Part shown: positions 1 to 14,638 of the stretch, one piece after another
Layout of the letters: every line of letters starts with the position of its first letter
How positions within the stretch are numbered: position 1 is the first letter of the stretch
Assembly (NCBI GenBank): GCA_018343915.1
Contig: JABRWF010000004.1
Coordinates: forward strand, 4,030,001-4,094,000
Direction: 5' to 3'
Origin: Agroathelia rolfsii
Taxonomy: Eukaryota; Basidiomycota; Agaricomycetes; Amylocorticiales; Amylocorticiaceae
DNA: 64,000 nt
Program-made: the position numbers and the translations under genes
The notes under the pieces: model-generated
Seen by the model: only the letters and a program-made list of their open reading frames with translations
Databases searched by the model: none
What the model was told of the DNA's origin: nothing

Positions 1-2143
1 CGTTGTTGTAGCTCCAGCTCGGGACTTGTCGTATACGTTGCTAGTATTTCGGCAATACGTTCCTGTTGAGCGTCAGAGGTACCCGGACGGGAGGCGATCT
101 TCGTGATGGCGGCAAGGACGAACTGGCGGATAAGGATATTTGCGTAGGCGGAGTCGATGACGGATACGAGTAGATCCACAAGTTCTTTGTCGGTCACCTG
201 AGGTGATAAAATGACTTAGAAAAGCTTGGAGGAATAACCGAATAGCTATTCGTACCTGTTTCGCGCCTTCTTCGTCAACAATACCACCTTCTAGAAGTAT
301 TTCGCAATATTCTCCAATCACCCATGTAGCCGCAAGTGTCAATGACTCTTGAGAAATATCGTCGCGGAGGGCGAGATAGAGCTTCGAGGCAGTATATGGC
401 TGAAGTTCAGGAGTATATGCGACAAGTCGAACAAAGGCTGACAGGATCTCCTCGCGGACAAAGTTTCCGGCCTATATCAATACTTATTAGGGTATGCTTT
501 AAGTCAGTAGAGATAGCACAGGATTCATAACGCACCAATTTCAGGACTCGCAAGACGGTGTCGATGTGCCACCGCTTGTTAGGTGCAAAGCGCTCAGCGG
601 CAAGAGCAATCTGTGTCGTCATGCCCGTCTTAAACTCGTCATCTGCCACCTCCAAGAAAGCAAGAAGCTCGCGGACAAGGATGCGGACATTTTGCTCATT
701 GATAAGAGCGTACGAGAGTTCGAGTGCACGACGGCGAATGGAAATGTCTCCATCTCTCAAGCAATCTAGAATAATGTTTCTATGACGTTGTACAGCATTG
801 GTATCCATTGCGACGACCTTGTTCAGAGTGTTGAGGGCAACGTATCTGGCACTTTGATAAGCGTATATAAGCCTATGACAAAATCAAGGGAGCTGACCTG
901 ATGTTGTTGTCGCGATTGCTTAAGAACTTGCCGAGGATGTTGATCGCCATGACGCGCAGGCCAGAGTCTGCTTCAATATCCAGTACGGTCAGCACGGTTT
1001 CGTACAGAATCGAGTTCCCAACATTCTTGGTGGACTCCGTGTTGGTAGCCACCTGAGCAAGGATGTCATTCATGGTATCGCTGGCGTGCTGATCGCCACG
1101 TGCAAGCAGGCGCATTAGGCGCAGGATCTTGACTTGCAGGAACGGGTCTGTGATTCCAGAGACGTCGTGCTCGGGGCTGTGGCCTGTTGTAACGAGCGAT
1201 TTGAGATTGCGGACAAGGAGAGGGACGGCCTAACCCAGGTCTCAGCTAAAAAGCAGAAACTATTTGTAAGTGACGCACACTTCGAAATTCGGTCAAGATT
1301 TCGGTGTCAATTTGACACATCTCTGTGATCAGGGTAATCGAAGACAGTAAAACGCCATGGTTGCGATCGGAAAGTAGGTTTTTTGCCTTGTTGACAAAGT
1401 GGTCTGTTAGGTCAGGCACCTTTTTTATCACGCGCAGAGCGCAAAGAGCTGCCTACGATAGTTGAGAAATGGTACACAGGTCTTCAGGGCCAGAATCAGC
1501 ATACCTTTTTCCGTATATACGTGTTACTTGATCCTAAAAGCTTCTCGATCTCGTTGGCCAGGTCCCGCGACATCTCTTCGGAGGCTATGTTCGCAAATGT
1601 GCACAAAGCTAGGCCCACGACGTACATGTTGGAGTGGTTCATGTCACTGGGACCAAGATTAGCGAGAGAAAGAGAAGCATTGGGAGCATTTCTAACGAAC
1701 TTCTTCAACGAGTTAGTTACAAGCGTCAAAACCTCTTGATTCTCATCGAGCAAGAGCATAATCCCTAGGTACCCTAGTCGTTTATCTGCGAACCGTGGAC
1801 TAGCCACTAGCTTCAGACACTCAATCTGACCAAAGTGTGCTGGGGACCCTAGCATATGGATGTAGAGCAACTTCGCGATGTTGTTGTGCCGTTGATATGA
1901 ATCTTCCTCACGAAACGAAGCTCGTATGGCTGCGGACTCTTGCTGGATAAGGGCGCGCTCATCTGCCACGGTCTGGTCCAGATCAAATCTCAGGAAGGAA
2001 GTGAATACATGGGGAACTGGAATGCACGCCGACCTTGCATGCGCGGATGCCCTTAATCAAGGCTGCATGGATGCATTAGCTGAGAGGACAGGCGACATTC
2101 ATTTAGTGGATTAGATAGGACCTTTAAGATTGTGGTAAACCAT
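1..2143 (-). CDS. APL4: AP-1 adaptor complex gamma subunit (gamma-adaptin), 3' end outside window
   Basis: Large subunit of the clathrin adaptor AP-1, which sorts cargo between the trans-Golgi network and endosomes. The start is placed at 2143: a very short first exon (2143-2122) encodes MVYHNLK, exon 2 (2062-2034) encodes [10 protein letters not shown] and exon 3 begins at 1972 with [12 protein letters not shown], which together give the characteristic gamma-adaptin N-terminus. Downstream exons carry the armadillo-like trunk, including [13 protein letters not shown], a [13 protein letters not shown] segment, [13 protein letters not shown] and [13 protein letters not shown]. The gene leaves the window at position 1, so the hinge and ear are not seen. 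Introns are short with GT/AG borders. The family call is strong. The exact splice sites were set by reading frame and are less certain. Confidence 0.93.
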
Positions 2144-4051
2144 GGTGAATCTAAGGAGTCTAAGCCAGCGATCCCAGTTACTATTATGATTTCGAGATGA
2201 TGGTTGATTGAGATTGCTCGCGGCCGACTCAAAGTGTAGACAAGGACTCCTAGTAGCCGTCGAGTGACTTGAGCTGAGATGATGATGGCTTTTGTTTGGC
2301 CTTGTTAGGTTGTATTGTATTATTTCGCCATCAAGTTTGTCACGGTTCACTACTGAACATTGCATAAACAGAGCGTGTTTACACACTCTCTACGAGTGTT
2401 CAGGAATATTCAGTTCGTTGAAGTAGTAATAGTACAGAAAAGTTATAACAGTCATGATTTTCGAGACAAATCATCTACAGGCACTACGGCAGCCCTCTGT
2501 CCAGCAATAAGGTAGAGAAGTGTTATATTCCGATTTCGAGGACCCGATCATAGTAGGGCCCTGGATGACAACAGAGAAAACAAAAATGATCCAAAAACAT
2601 CATAGGTTGCTGTTGCCCTAAAATAATGCTACAGAATGAATGTAATAGCTAAACTAGGGATATAGACTGGGGCTGTTGAGTTTACCAAGTGACATCCGAG
2701 TCGGGTGATACTGGTGATGCCGGTGATGGTCCGAATGCACAATTCAATGTTCTTCACTTTCAAAGCATAACATACATTGCTACATCGCCCGTAGTGTCCT
2801 CATATACGGCCACAAAAGCACTGGTAGAATTTACCGTCTATCTTTAATTCAGTCTGGTTATTCCATCGTAACACAGGAGAGTATGCTCCTTCCTAGCCGG
2901 TTATGATCTTCCCGTCAAGAACGTGATTGGACGGTCTGACTCTGTCAACGACGCCGTTGAACGGGCCAACATCAGTCAACATACAGCGTAAGGTTTAATG
3001 ACGGCATCAATTCTAGATAACTTCTGACCTTGATTTCTCGTTTTGACCACGGCTTGACGTCTCTGACTGTTGAAGCTGACCTAGTCGAAACGGTTAACCG
3101 CCCGTCCCGAATCTGGCTATGATGGTTTTCGTTTGGTCCTGTCACATGTGTCATATAGTACAGTCACTTGCTCTGTCTATGTTTCTTGTGATTACTACCA
3201 GTACCGATTTAGGTTCTTGATTTCAGTGCACCGAAAACTAACTATAACACTACGTTATCTCTCAAACAATACTCCGCATGTTTGCTTATATTGTGAATAT
3301 CCTTTGTCAATCGAATAAAATATCATAACACAGGTTAGAATCAAATCCAATTGCAAATGCTTCACAGATATCCCAGCATCGGATGTATGCAAGACACATA
3401 CTAGTGTATCAACCATTGATTTTCATATTATCTATACTATATCATCTACCACTCGAACTAAAGTTATCTAGCGCTCCAAGTGTATCACATATCGGCACGT
3501 CAAAACTTGTAATGAAACTTTGAAACGGATCCAGATCCTGCAGCGTCATGCGTGCCAAGATTATAGCTGAGCTTATCGAAGATGGATGGAAGTTGCCTCA
3601 TTAATGCTATACAAGGTAGGGAAATGTGTTTTGGAGAATCTAAATATACGGTATTTCTTGAGGAGAGGATGTGGTGCCTTCCAATTGAATATAGTATGGG
3701 TCAACGCTTATCAGTGCTGTAGCTTCTGGTTCTCCTATTGAGATTATCTCAAAATGCACATATAGGAATAGTCGAGTCCCTAGCTAGTTAACAGTATGGC
3801 GGTAAATGCTTTGAATAAATGATGAGATGAACGAAAAAAGCAGATGGCCACTGCAGGAGCCGAGGGTACCACTCCAGTCACGCCGCCACTGTGCTGTGGC
3901 TGAGCGTTCTTGATCTTGGACTGGCACTTATCCACCTTTCACTTTATTACCCAAGTCCATTAGGTTCTGGCTTTCTTCCCCAAAGGCCCCGCTTCTAGGA
4001 AAGCTCAGAAAATCGATTGGAGTCCAAGACACGAAGCAGAGTAATACGACA
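2144..4051. other. Intergenic region without a convincing gene
   Basis: This 1.9 kb lies between two genes transcribed away from each other (gamma-adaptin leftward, the zinc regulator rightward), so it should hold both promoters. Only short frames without recognisable content occur. No RNA gene, repeat or transposon signature was found. Confidence 0.6.
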
Positions 4052-5975
<1,924 letters not shown>

Positions 5976-6274
5976 GACGACTCGGCGGGGATTTGAAAGC
6001 ACCGAAGACGAGAAGATATGCAGATAGAAAGCTTTAATTCATTGCTATATATGTTAAATGTATCTCTTTATATTACGTCTGAAACACTGAAAAGTATCGA
6101 ACTCGTTTGTAATCGCAATCGATAGGTTCTTGCATTGCGAATTTGATGAACTGTCGAAAAGACAATATGCTTATCCGATAGTCCTACTCATGGAAGCCTT
6201 GAGGGGCTCGCAACGACTCGTTTGAATGTTTTTGTACAAGTAGGCAGCAGAGTAAATACAGAATTTCAGCATAT

Positions 6275-7866
6275 TTAGTGGCCTAGACGGCGCAGGGAGG
6301 AGCCTATATAGTGTTTAGGGATGGTTCCCTTCGTAACTGGACCGTCCTGAATGATAGGTTTCCCATTAGGCTTGCGGTCAATGGCAAACTGGCTAATGTC
6401 GTACTCCGAAGTCTGTCCAGTCAGGAGCAGCTCTTTGAGCGCACGTCCGAGTAATGGGACGAACTTCATCGCCCAACCGGCAGTAAACACAACGATGCTC
6501 TTTGCCGCATCTTTGTTATTCGCACCAAGATAGCGCTCCGGCACAAAATCAAGCACAAACATGTTATCGGAGACATTTGTCTGTAGACATGTCCCAGCGA
6601 ATACGGGCACCGGGTTCGGGCCGACACCAAGGACGTGATCACGAATCCATTCGCGCGTATTTTCAAGATCTTCTGGAGAGACAACCGGATAGGCGCGCTC
6701 GTCAGGGTCCGCAATCACGTTGGTTGCACTATCGACTGCAATCCGGCAAAGATTGTCTGGACCCCAGGGCACTGCTGGAAACCCGTAAAACAAGTTCGAT
6801 ACAGGTTTTCCGTTCCGTGTTGAATCGCTCTGGAACTGAAACCACATCTTGTCAAACTTAATGTTTGGGTCGATGGAGTAGTATCCGGAGGCCTGAGAAG
6901 ATGTTAGCTGATTGGAGAGTGTAAAATAGCATCTGCTTACCATCTCCCAGATATTTATATCCAATGAGAATCCAAACGAAGGATACAGGATGTGGTTTAC
7001 GTATGCTCCTGGCGTAATCGCAATCTTGTCCGTGTGGAAGCCGAATTCTTGAGCGTTCGCACTAACACCTTTGGGGCTGCGCATTTCACCTACAACATCC
7101 CATTTCGCGGTGGGATATCTGCTTGAATGACCTGCGCGAATCTGTTTGACCGTTGCGTAGTCGAAGAGGTCAACGCCACATGCGTGACAAAGGCGGTGTA
7201 ATGTTCGAAGGAGGAGAGGGACATTTATGCACCCATTATCGGGCATGTCAACGCCCTCCCAATTATCGGGTAGGTTTTGGAACGGAAGTTCTTCCTGAAC
7301 ACCGTTGCGATCGAGTAATGTGTACTTCATACCGTACCTCTTCAGATTGTCGATTGGATCCATTAGTGTACCTTCTGGGCCACCTTTCTAAATGAATTGT
7401 GTTAGCATTATACAAAATAGGTTATGTCCTAACATACTCCGTAGTTGGGGTCCCCAAAGTTTAAAAGACCACTCATCATCCGGAGGGGTTCACCCGCCTC
7501 CTTTTCGAGTTCATTCCAAATGGGCATGGACTGATGGGCTAACTCCGCCATAAATCTCTCAGTGTACGCTGTTCTGTACATGCGAACCAGATCCTGTGTG
7601 GATGATCAGTACTACAAACCGAAATGGGTATATCAATCAAGCAATAGCCATGGCGTACACCAGAACTACCCGACTGGTTGTAGAATACAGATTTTTCGAG
7701 CACTAGCACTTTTTGCCCAGCTTTCGCGCATTCAAATGCGGTAGCGAGCCTGTAATATATGTAGATCAAGTAAGTGTACGATGAATAGCCTTGCTTACCC
7801 TACTGGACCCCCACCAATAACGACAATATCGTATTTTCCAAAGAGATCGCGGCCCTCAGTAGCCAT
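6275..7866 (-). CDS. FAD-dependent oxidase, sarcosine/L-pipecolate/N-methyl amino acid oxidase family
   Basis: Flavoenzyme predicted to oxidise a secondary amine or imino acid with release of hydrogen peroxide. The start at 7866 gives MATEGRDLFGKYDIVVIGGGPVG, whose Rossmann GxGxxG motif is split by an intron after PVG. The frame resumes with LATAFECAKAGQKVLVLEKS and then SSG-DLVRMYRTAY after another intron. Later exons contain NWEGVDMPDNGCINV and GTCLQTNVSDNMFVLDF. In the family the Cys of that last segment binds FAD covalently, and it is kept here. The C-terminus has the DISQFAIDR segment. About 455 residues, near family size. Substrate cannot be assigned. A fructosyl-amine oxidase-like role is an alternative. 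It is single copy here and lies outside the duplicated arms. Confidence 0.85.
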
Positions 7867-9769
7867 GGTCGTAACAAGAACTAAGTGATTGTGAGGGCAG
7901 AGGAGTCAAGGCTATTGTATCGTTTTAAGAACAGAGGTAGATCGCAGGTATCGGCTAGGGCGTTCAGACATATACGGGGAATTCATGTTGCCGACAGACA
8001 ATCAAGTGATCTACAAAGGTACAAGTACTTCATAAAAATATTAAGGTCAGCCGGGGAAACGGAGTAACCATTGCAAAAAGATGAGGACTTCCAAATAAGA
8101 TATCACGTGCATTAACCGTGACATCAGCCCACTGACAGCTTATCAGCTGTTCTTTCTTGAAGGAATCTCGTCAAACGTCATATCTGCTCCTATAACATAT
8201 TGAGCTAACCAATCACCTAGCAAATTTAATGATAATTTGAGCTCAATCCAACATTGATGTCATTACCGATACCCAGTCAACTGAGATAATATTAGTACTA
8301 CACGTAGCATCATGGTACAACTCTAGATTCTATTACTCATCGACGTTCAAGACTATTGAAAACATGTTTAATTAAGCCTCCAATGTATTTTATAATCATT
8401 CATTCTCTACCTTCGCATCCTCTCCTGCCATTCCCATCTCTGGGGACCCTCTATAGCTCAGCCTTTCTAACACAACCCCTACATTCTTGATATCTGCGGC
8501 ACTGAAGACAGTTAGGACGAGGTGTTTGAATCGGATTCCGACGCAGGTCTTCTTCAATAAACTAGGGATCAAAATTGTCGCCCCAGGCCTCGCCTCTGCC
8601 ACTAAGCAAGCGCTGGTATCGAAGCATGCATTGACCACGGGCAACATATTCATCGTCTTCGGTGGGTAAAATCTGGGCCTGAAGTCGCTCTGGTCGCAGG
8701 TGCATTTGAGAGCATGGGGAAACACGGGGCCAACGATCGAGTGAGCCTTCGCCGCGTGTCTGAGCTCTGCCAAAGCTTTTGGCAGTTATACGAATGGCGG
8801 CCAATTCGGCAATAGTCCATTCGATGTTGACCCTATCTTCGGTTGCTCGACGAACCTTGAGAGGAAACGTTAGAAGACATCGATGACCTGACGCTGTAAA
8901 ATACCTCTCGACGTAAGGCCTCCTTCTTATCCGGATGAGCGGAAGTAATCGACACCTTCTGCTCTTCGGAAGATGGTGCATCCAGGTCCAGGCGGCTCTT
9001 TTTGGAGTGCCTCCCTGATTTTTGTTCATTAGGACGAGACGTATTGATGGATGACTTCATGTGCATTTTTGCAGATCGTACTGTGTGGGTGGGAGTAACT
9101 GCGAAAGGAGTGGAAAGTGGAGAAGATGGAGTATTATATGTACGATGACCATTGTCAGCCTCCAGAAGTCATTTCCGATGGCTAGCATGTACGATGCGGT
9201 AATTGGGGCTCTAGTCTGATTTCCAGAAGTAGATAGGGGCAACCTATGTTGCATACTCCATATTTGAAGGTACAGCAAAGAGTGCCGGCCGTCTTTGGGT
9301 AATTCAATCGAACATGTATCCCTGTAAAGATTGATTAACTTCAAATGTATCACTAGTAAATCCAAGTCGCCTTCAAGATAGATTATTGAAGCGTAAGAAC
9401 CAAGACGGGTTTGAATATTATAGAGGGATCAATAAGTCACATATGATGCGCCGTAAAACATGGTTGAAGGTGTGCAATCCGAGTCGAGATGTGAGATAGC
9501 CTGAGGATGAAAATTTGGTTAAGCACCAGTGCCACACTAGGGCTGGGCATTACGTCATTACATCAGCGTGACTGGCTGGAAGCAACTCGGGCTCTCCGAA
9601 AGGCACGGAACAGCCCACTTGCCATTGGACGATTTCCGAGTCAGTCCTCACGCTCGGGCTGGTTTCTGTTGGAAGTCTCGAACTGACTACAATATCAAAT
9701 AGCATTAACCAATTTGCCTGCACACCCGCAAAGGAGCGTACAATCTCAATTCAATAGCTTAAAACACCA
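7867..9769. other. Mostly non-coding region containing one weak hypothetical gene
   Basis: The oxidase promoter should lie just right of 7866, and the promoter of the COQ6-like locus just left of 9770. Apart from the uncertain minus-strand model at 8562-9066, nothing recognisable is present. No repeats or RNA genes were seen. Confidence 0.5.
8562..9066 (-). CDS. Hypothetical protein, low-confidence two-exon model
   Basis: Not recognised. A frame opening with MHMKSSINTSRPNEQKS runs into a clean 49-nt GT...AG intron after KKEALRRE. It continues in phase as VRRATEDRVNIEWTIAELAAIR and ends near 8562, for about 160 residues. The N-terminal part is basic and polar (RHSKKSRLDLD). The second exon looks more globular. 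The phase match across the intron and coherent composition support a gene. Lack of any known motif and a competing overlapping frame (8396-8773) weaken it. No link to neighbours is evident. Confidence 0.3.
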
Positions 9770-11711
9770 ATGAGACCATCCTGCGTAACTGCTCGGACCC
9801 TTCGCGTATCACATTCTCGGCTTCAATACTCTCCTCTTGCTATCGCAAGACGCCATGCTCATGGTATTGCAGGATCCTCATGTGTCAGTCAAGGACAGGA
9901 GCACGAGAGCTGCGATGTTCTCATAGTTGGAGGTGGTCCAGCTGGTCTAGCACTTGCCAGTGTATTAGGTCCACATCATATCATAACAACGGTTACAACC
10001 TAGGCTAACTTTTCTATTCCTTAGGCTCTTCTTATGCTTTGTCATCTCAAAAAGTCAATCTTGTTAAGGCTGGTGATCTTTCCAGGATCAAGTAATAGAG
10101 CTCATTGCCCAAGTCTTTCTTAAACTGTGTCAGTTCCATTATAAATTCATCTTGGTTGTTCCTAGTAGGTGTGTACACTGTTAGTATTGCCTAGCTCAAG
10201 GCTAATATCAGAGCACAAATTGGTGCGTGGGGGCATGTTGAGTTTGCCATATAGAAGATATGGAAGTATACCTAGAAAAAGCTCATTTGCATCACCACAC
10301 TGGCCCATAAGATCATGACAGGTGTCGGACGGCATCTCAGATGCGCGCATATCCTTCAACGCTTCAGATCTGGAAGTTCCCTCTGGCTCTATGGCATATC
10401 TTACGGAGAATTTAAACCTCCAGCGAGCGCTACTCCGGCATATATACTCTCTTCCAACTGCGAGAACCGAGCTCCTTGATAATACCAAAGTGACTGCTAT
10501 CCTACCATCCACAGATTCATGGCCTATCGTAAAGCTGTCATCAGGTCGTACTCTACGTACTCGCTTATTAGTAGGCGCCGATGGATTCAACTCGCCAGTT
10601 CGTGCATTCGCGGGGATATCCTCCTTTGGGTGGAGCTACGATACTCAAGCTATTGTTGCAACTCTGGAGCACGAACCACGCTCGACATTTACTTCGCCCA
10701 ACGGAAACACGACAGCATACCAGCGATTCCTACCCACAGGGCCCATTGCATTCTTGCCCCTCTCAGAAACCAGATCTTCTTTGGTTTGGTCCACCAAGCC
10801 TCCGCTTGCCAAAGCGCTACTGGCTGCGATCCTCAGGTACTGGTTGGCATGATTAACGTGGCATTCAGGCTTCCCGAAGTGTCTATAAGATACTTGCATG
10901 ATCGTATTCTGGAGATTATTGCGCTTGGACAGCCTGTCGACGTCTGTGCTCTACAGGAGGAGATGGTCTTCCGAGAGCTTTCTCATGGAATTACAGCACG
11001 CTCTGCCTTGGCGTCTGGTGCTTCTATAGCGGCTAATATAGGTTTACCTCCTGAAGATGCCTACTGGGTGCCACCAGCTGTGACGGCCATCCAACCGGGG
11101 ACTGCAGCCTCATTCCCCCTGAGATTCAACCATGCTGATGAATATGTGCAAGAACGGATTGCACTGGTTGGAGACGCTGCTCACACCATACATCCACTTG
11201 CTGGACAAGGATTGAATTTGGGTTTAGGCGATGTTGAGGCTCTGGTCCGATGTATCGAAGAGGCTGCGAAATATGGTGGTGACATTGGTCAGTTTCCATA
11301 TACTCTTGGTGTGCACATGGGCCCGGCATCCTCAATATTTGATATTGGACAGGTTCTTACACTGCTCTGCAGCCTTACGCTCGCGCTCGCTACTTCGAAA
11401 ACCATACGATGATGGCCATTGTGGACAAACTGCACAAGCTTTATTCGACTACGGTTGAACCCGTCGTGTGGGCTCGCTCGGCGGGACTTGAAGTGTTGAA
11501 CGAGCTAGACTGGATTAAGGCAGCGGTCATGGGTGTCGCCGGCGCCCGCAAGTTTAGCCCTCCATCTCCGTTCTCTTCTCAAGGCCAAGCGTGGAACATA
11601 GCCGGCGCCGGTACTGAGGCGATTACACAAGGTGCTCGGGTTGCGAAAATGGTTGGCAATGTGGCTGCAGACATACTGAAACAGGGGCTGGAAAGATTCT
11701 CAAGGAGATAA
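9770..11711 (+). pseudogene. coq6: Broken left-arm copy of COQ6-like ubiquinone monooxygenase
   Basis: Relic of a FAD monooxygenase of the COQ6/UbiH family, which hydroxylates the ubiquinone ring in mitochondria. The 5' end still encodes a basic presequence and DVLIVGGGPAGLALA. After an intron the segment ending GDLSRIK meets TAA and TAG codons (about 10093-10098). Between 10124 and 10340 it differs at many sites from the right copy and lacks 10 nt. A one-base deletion near 10829 (GCTGCGATCC, against GCTGCAGATCC at right) shifts the frame ahead of DPQVLVGM. The remainder, including LVGDAAHTIHPLAGQGLNLGLGDVEAL and the last exon from 11409, is nearly identical to the right copy. No full-length protein can be made. 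A transcript or truncated product is not excluded. Confidence 0.88.
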
Positions 11712-12319
11712 ATTGAATGGGCCAGACAATGTCTGCCCGGTTTCACCTATCAGCCAAATAACCAGACCAACGCCTCCTAAAGTATATAATTAACTTAAAT
11801 CATAGCTATAAATGGGAGATGCTGACAACCTACTAAAATACATTGATCAACACTACCCATAGCCGCCTAGATTTATAGTATTCTGTTCCCGAGGAAAGGC
11901 ACTAAGTTCAATCCACATGTAATCGATACTACCCACACTCGCCTGACTTGTGACTATTTATTTTGTTCCCGAGTAAAACAGTATTTCATTCAAAGGTTGG
12001 CTCCAAACGCTGAGCCAAGCCAGGTCAAAAGAAATAGACAAGTTATAGAGAATCCAGCACCAGTACGGAGTACAGCCGGAATATTCACTGAGTATCCATC
12101 AACTTGATACATTTGACTAATATCACATGCACAAGTCAGGAAGTCAGTCCAGCTTTATAAAATTGCAACGAACTGCAACAGGAACAGAATTCGAGAAGAA
12201 ATGACGTTTATAATATTCGTAGCAAGTTTACCAACGTGTTGCTTGTACGATACATATAATGCAAGGATAACACGGCAGGGTGAAGGCAAATAAACCAACT
12301 TCGAATATTACCATACCAA
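11712..12319. other. Intergenic region between COQ6 relic and P450-1 (left), with an imperfect tandem repeat
   Basis: Convergent 3' ends with no gene. Two diverged units of about 55-60 bp start at 11852 and 11928, each running from ACTACCC to a block containing GTTCCCGAG. The same pair exists in the right arm (about 62140-62260), so it predates the duplication. Function unknown; it may be a remnant of a small element. Confidence 0.55.
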
Positions 12320-14638
12320 TCAAGCGCGCTTCACGAAAGAGACCTTCACAGGTAATTCAGCCTTCCCAGAGCCACCAATCACTTCAGGCCATATAATGCC
12401 CGCTCTGTTGAACCGGATTTCCTTGTCTTTGGCCGGCTCAAAGACAAGCGTCGAAAGGAGAACTGATAGGACGACCTCTGTAGCAGATACATTAGTTCAA
12501 TAAAATGACTGGATGAAGCGTCTTAGAAAATACGTACTCATCTCAAGCTGAGAGAATTTGAAACCGCTGCGATAGTGTTAATATGAAAACGAGAACGTAG
12601 ACCGCTTTATCTAGGATTTGAACTTACATGCAAGCTCGGGGGCCGCCAGAGAAAGTCATCCTACGGTAGAGAATCTCAGCGATCAACCGGATAAATGGAA
12701 GCCTGGAACTCACAGGTTTGCATAAATACCAGGTACACGAGCATCAATGACGCTCGCAGGCAAAGACTTCAACCATCTGTCAGGTTTCCACTCCAAAGCG
12801 TCATCTCCCCAAATAAGCTTGTCTCTGTTGCAAGCCATAAGATTGGCGAAGATATGTGTGCCTTTTGGAACATGAATGCTATCAATTTCCTTGCCATTGT
12901 TACCCATGATTGGTGCGGAAAGGGGCAAAACCGAGTCCTCGATGCTCCTGTGAATCTTAAGTACCCCCAACATATGTCCATAATGAACAACTTACTGCCT
13001 GGTAATTGATGGTACAGGCGAGTAGCTATTTTTCATGGATCAAATTTCGAGCCGATGAGTGAATATGCGTAAGACGGCTTACAGTCGCAATGTCTCACGG
13101 CAGACGGCGTCGAGGTAAGGGAGACCAACGAGTTCATCGTATGAGAGATCGCCGTTCTGGAACGTTCCTGTAATTTCCGCTCGCAACTTGTTTTGCACGT
13201 CTAAGTTGCGTGATAACAAGTAAATAATCCTTGCCAATGCAGATGAAGTTGTATCAAACGCAGCAAATGTCAGTGTCCTGAGAAATAATAGACCACCTTG
13301 TCAATACTGTGCTGGGTGTTCATGTGATAAGGAAGTTTGCAACATACGACATTTGTCCCAAGATTTCGTCGTCTGATATACGGTCTTCGGGCGCAGCATC
13401 TCTATTTGCCTGGACTAATACTAGTCATTTGCCAGTGATTTACAATGTCATAGGTCTTTACTTACGCAAAATGCTGATGAGATCTTTGCCTTCACTTATC
13501 TCTTTGATGGTTTCGTCGTCATTAGCATCTAGGGCACGCCGTTTTTCATTCAAGATATCCAAGGATGTAGAATGCATCACATCGACTATGTGAACCTACA
13601 TAGGAATCTCGGTAAGTGGGCTTAGGAAGCACTCATGATAACTTACCAGTGTTTGGATGCCCTTAGATGGGAAATTTTGAACAAACAATCGCTTTATCCA
13701 GTTCGGAACCAAGTCTTTTACTAAAGGAAAGGCCTGCTGGGGTAGAACAAGAGAATCCATTGTAGAACTATTCATGACCATAACTATTAGCAATTGAATT
13801 ATAGAGATGTATTTTGGGCTTACGTGAATTTTTTGACAGCTTCGGGATAAGCAGATGGGGATACTCCTTCCTCGAAAGTGTCAAAAGAGTGTCCGAGACC
13901 AGCAACACCAATTAGCTCTAATGCAGTGCGCGAAATCCAGTCAAGGGCATCAATTTCCTGCGGACCGTTCTCCAAGCGTTTTGAAATGGCGCCGCTGACT
14001 CGATGGGAGACGTCATAGAACATTGGGATCATATATTTCATATGCTTTGCCGAGAAAACAGGGTTAAGCATCTTGCGCTGTTTCTTGTGACGGTGACCTA
14101 TACATCTAGCGTTACAGCCATCCACAAAATACGAGCCGTACGGTACACTTACCAATTGTTGCCAATAATCCTTCTCCCAGCGTTACTCTCATGGATCTTT
14201 TTTTTTCTTACTTTAGTAAGTTGGGAGTTAAGCTTGGTTGATTTATACATACTCTGTTACCCAAGCGGGAAACTCATATGTGTATGACTCCTTGACAAGA
14301 AGATAATGAAGTGCGAGTGGATCTGAGACCACGAGGACGCGCTTTCTCAACGGTCCCCACATTCGCATAACGCGCCCAAATGTCTTGGTGTTGTACGCAT
14401 GCCAATCCCAGGAGTCGTGCGCAAAAAACTCAGGCAAATTCCCTATGTCGGATTAATCGATTTTCATCATCCATTTCAATCTCGCAACAGTCCACTTACC
14501 TGCAAAAAACGAGCTGTTTTCTCGACCAGGGATATTATCAAGGTCTGACTTCGCGAAAAAAATCTTGAACAGCCGATACAATAGCCAGACGGCGGATCCT
14601 CCTAGAAAGAGCTGAAATATCTCGTTGGCTTCAACCAT
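12320..14638 (-). CDS. Cytochrome P450 (P450-1, left arm)
   Basis: Membrane-bound haem-thiolate monooxygenase, probably in the endoplasmic reticulum. Start at 14638 (MVEANEIFQLFLGG) gives an N-terminal hydrophobic anchor followed by the LDNIPG hinge. Readable exons include WDWHAYNTKTFGRVMRMWGP, the substrate-region segment around WISRTALELIGVAGLGHSF, the I-helix AAFDTTSSA, the K-helix ExxR (VCRETLR), KPDRWL and the haem loop FSGGPRACIGFKFSQLEM. The Cys ligand is present and split by an intron (TGC AT|gtaag). About 12 introns are in the same places as in its paralogues. No disrupting lesion was found. It differs from the right copy by several percent (for example GTHIFANL versus GTNIIANL). Substrate unknown. 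Confidence 0.88.

Noticed and set aside
8396..8773. Open frame of 125 codons on the minus strand
   Set aside because: It overlaps the second exon of the better-supported spliced model at 8562-9066 in another frame and shows no recognisable motif.
9770..11711. Left COQ6 as a functional gene with alternative introns
   Set aside because: Besides stops, there is a 10-nt deletion within an exon and a separate single-base deletion. No splice choice examined restores all three segments.
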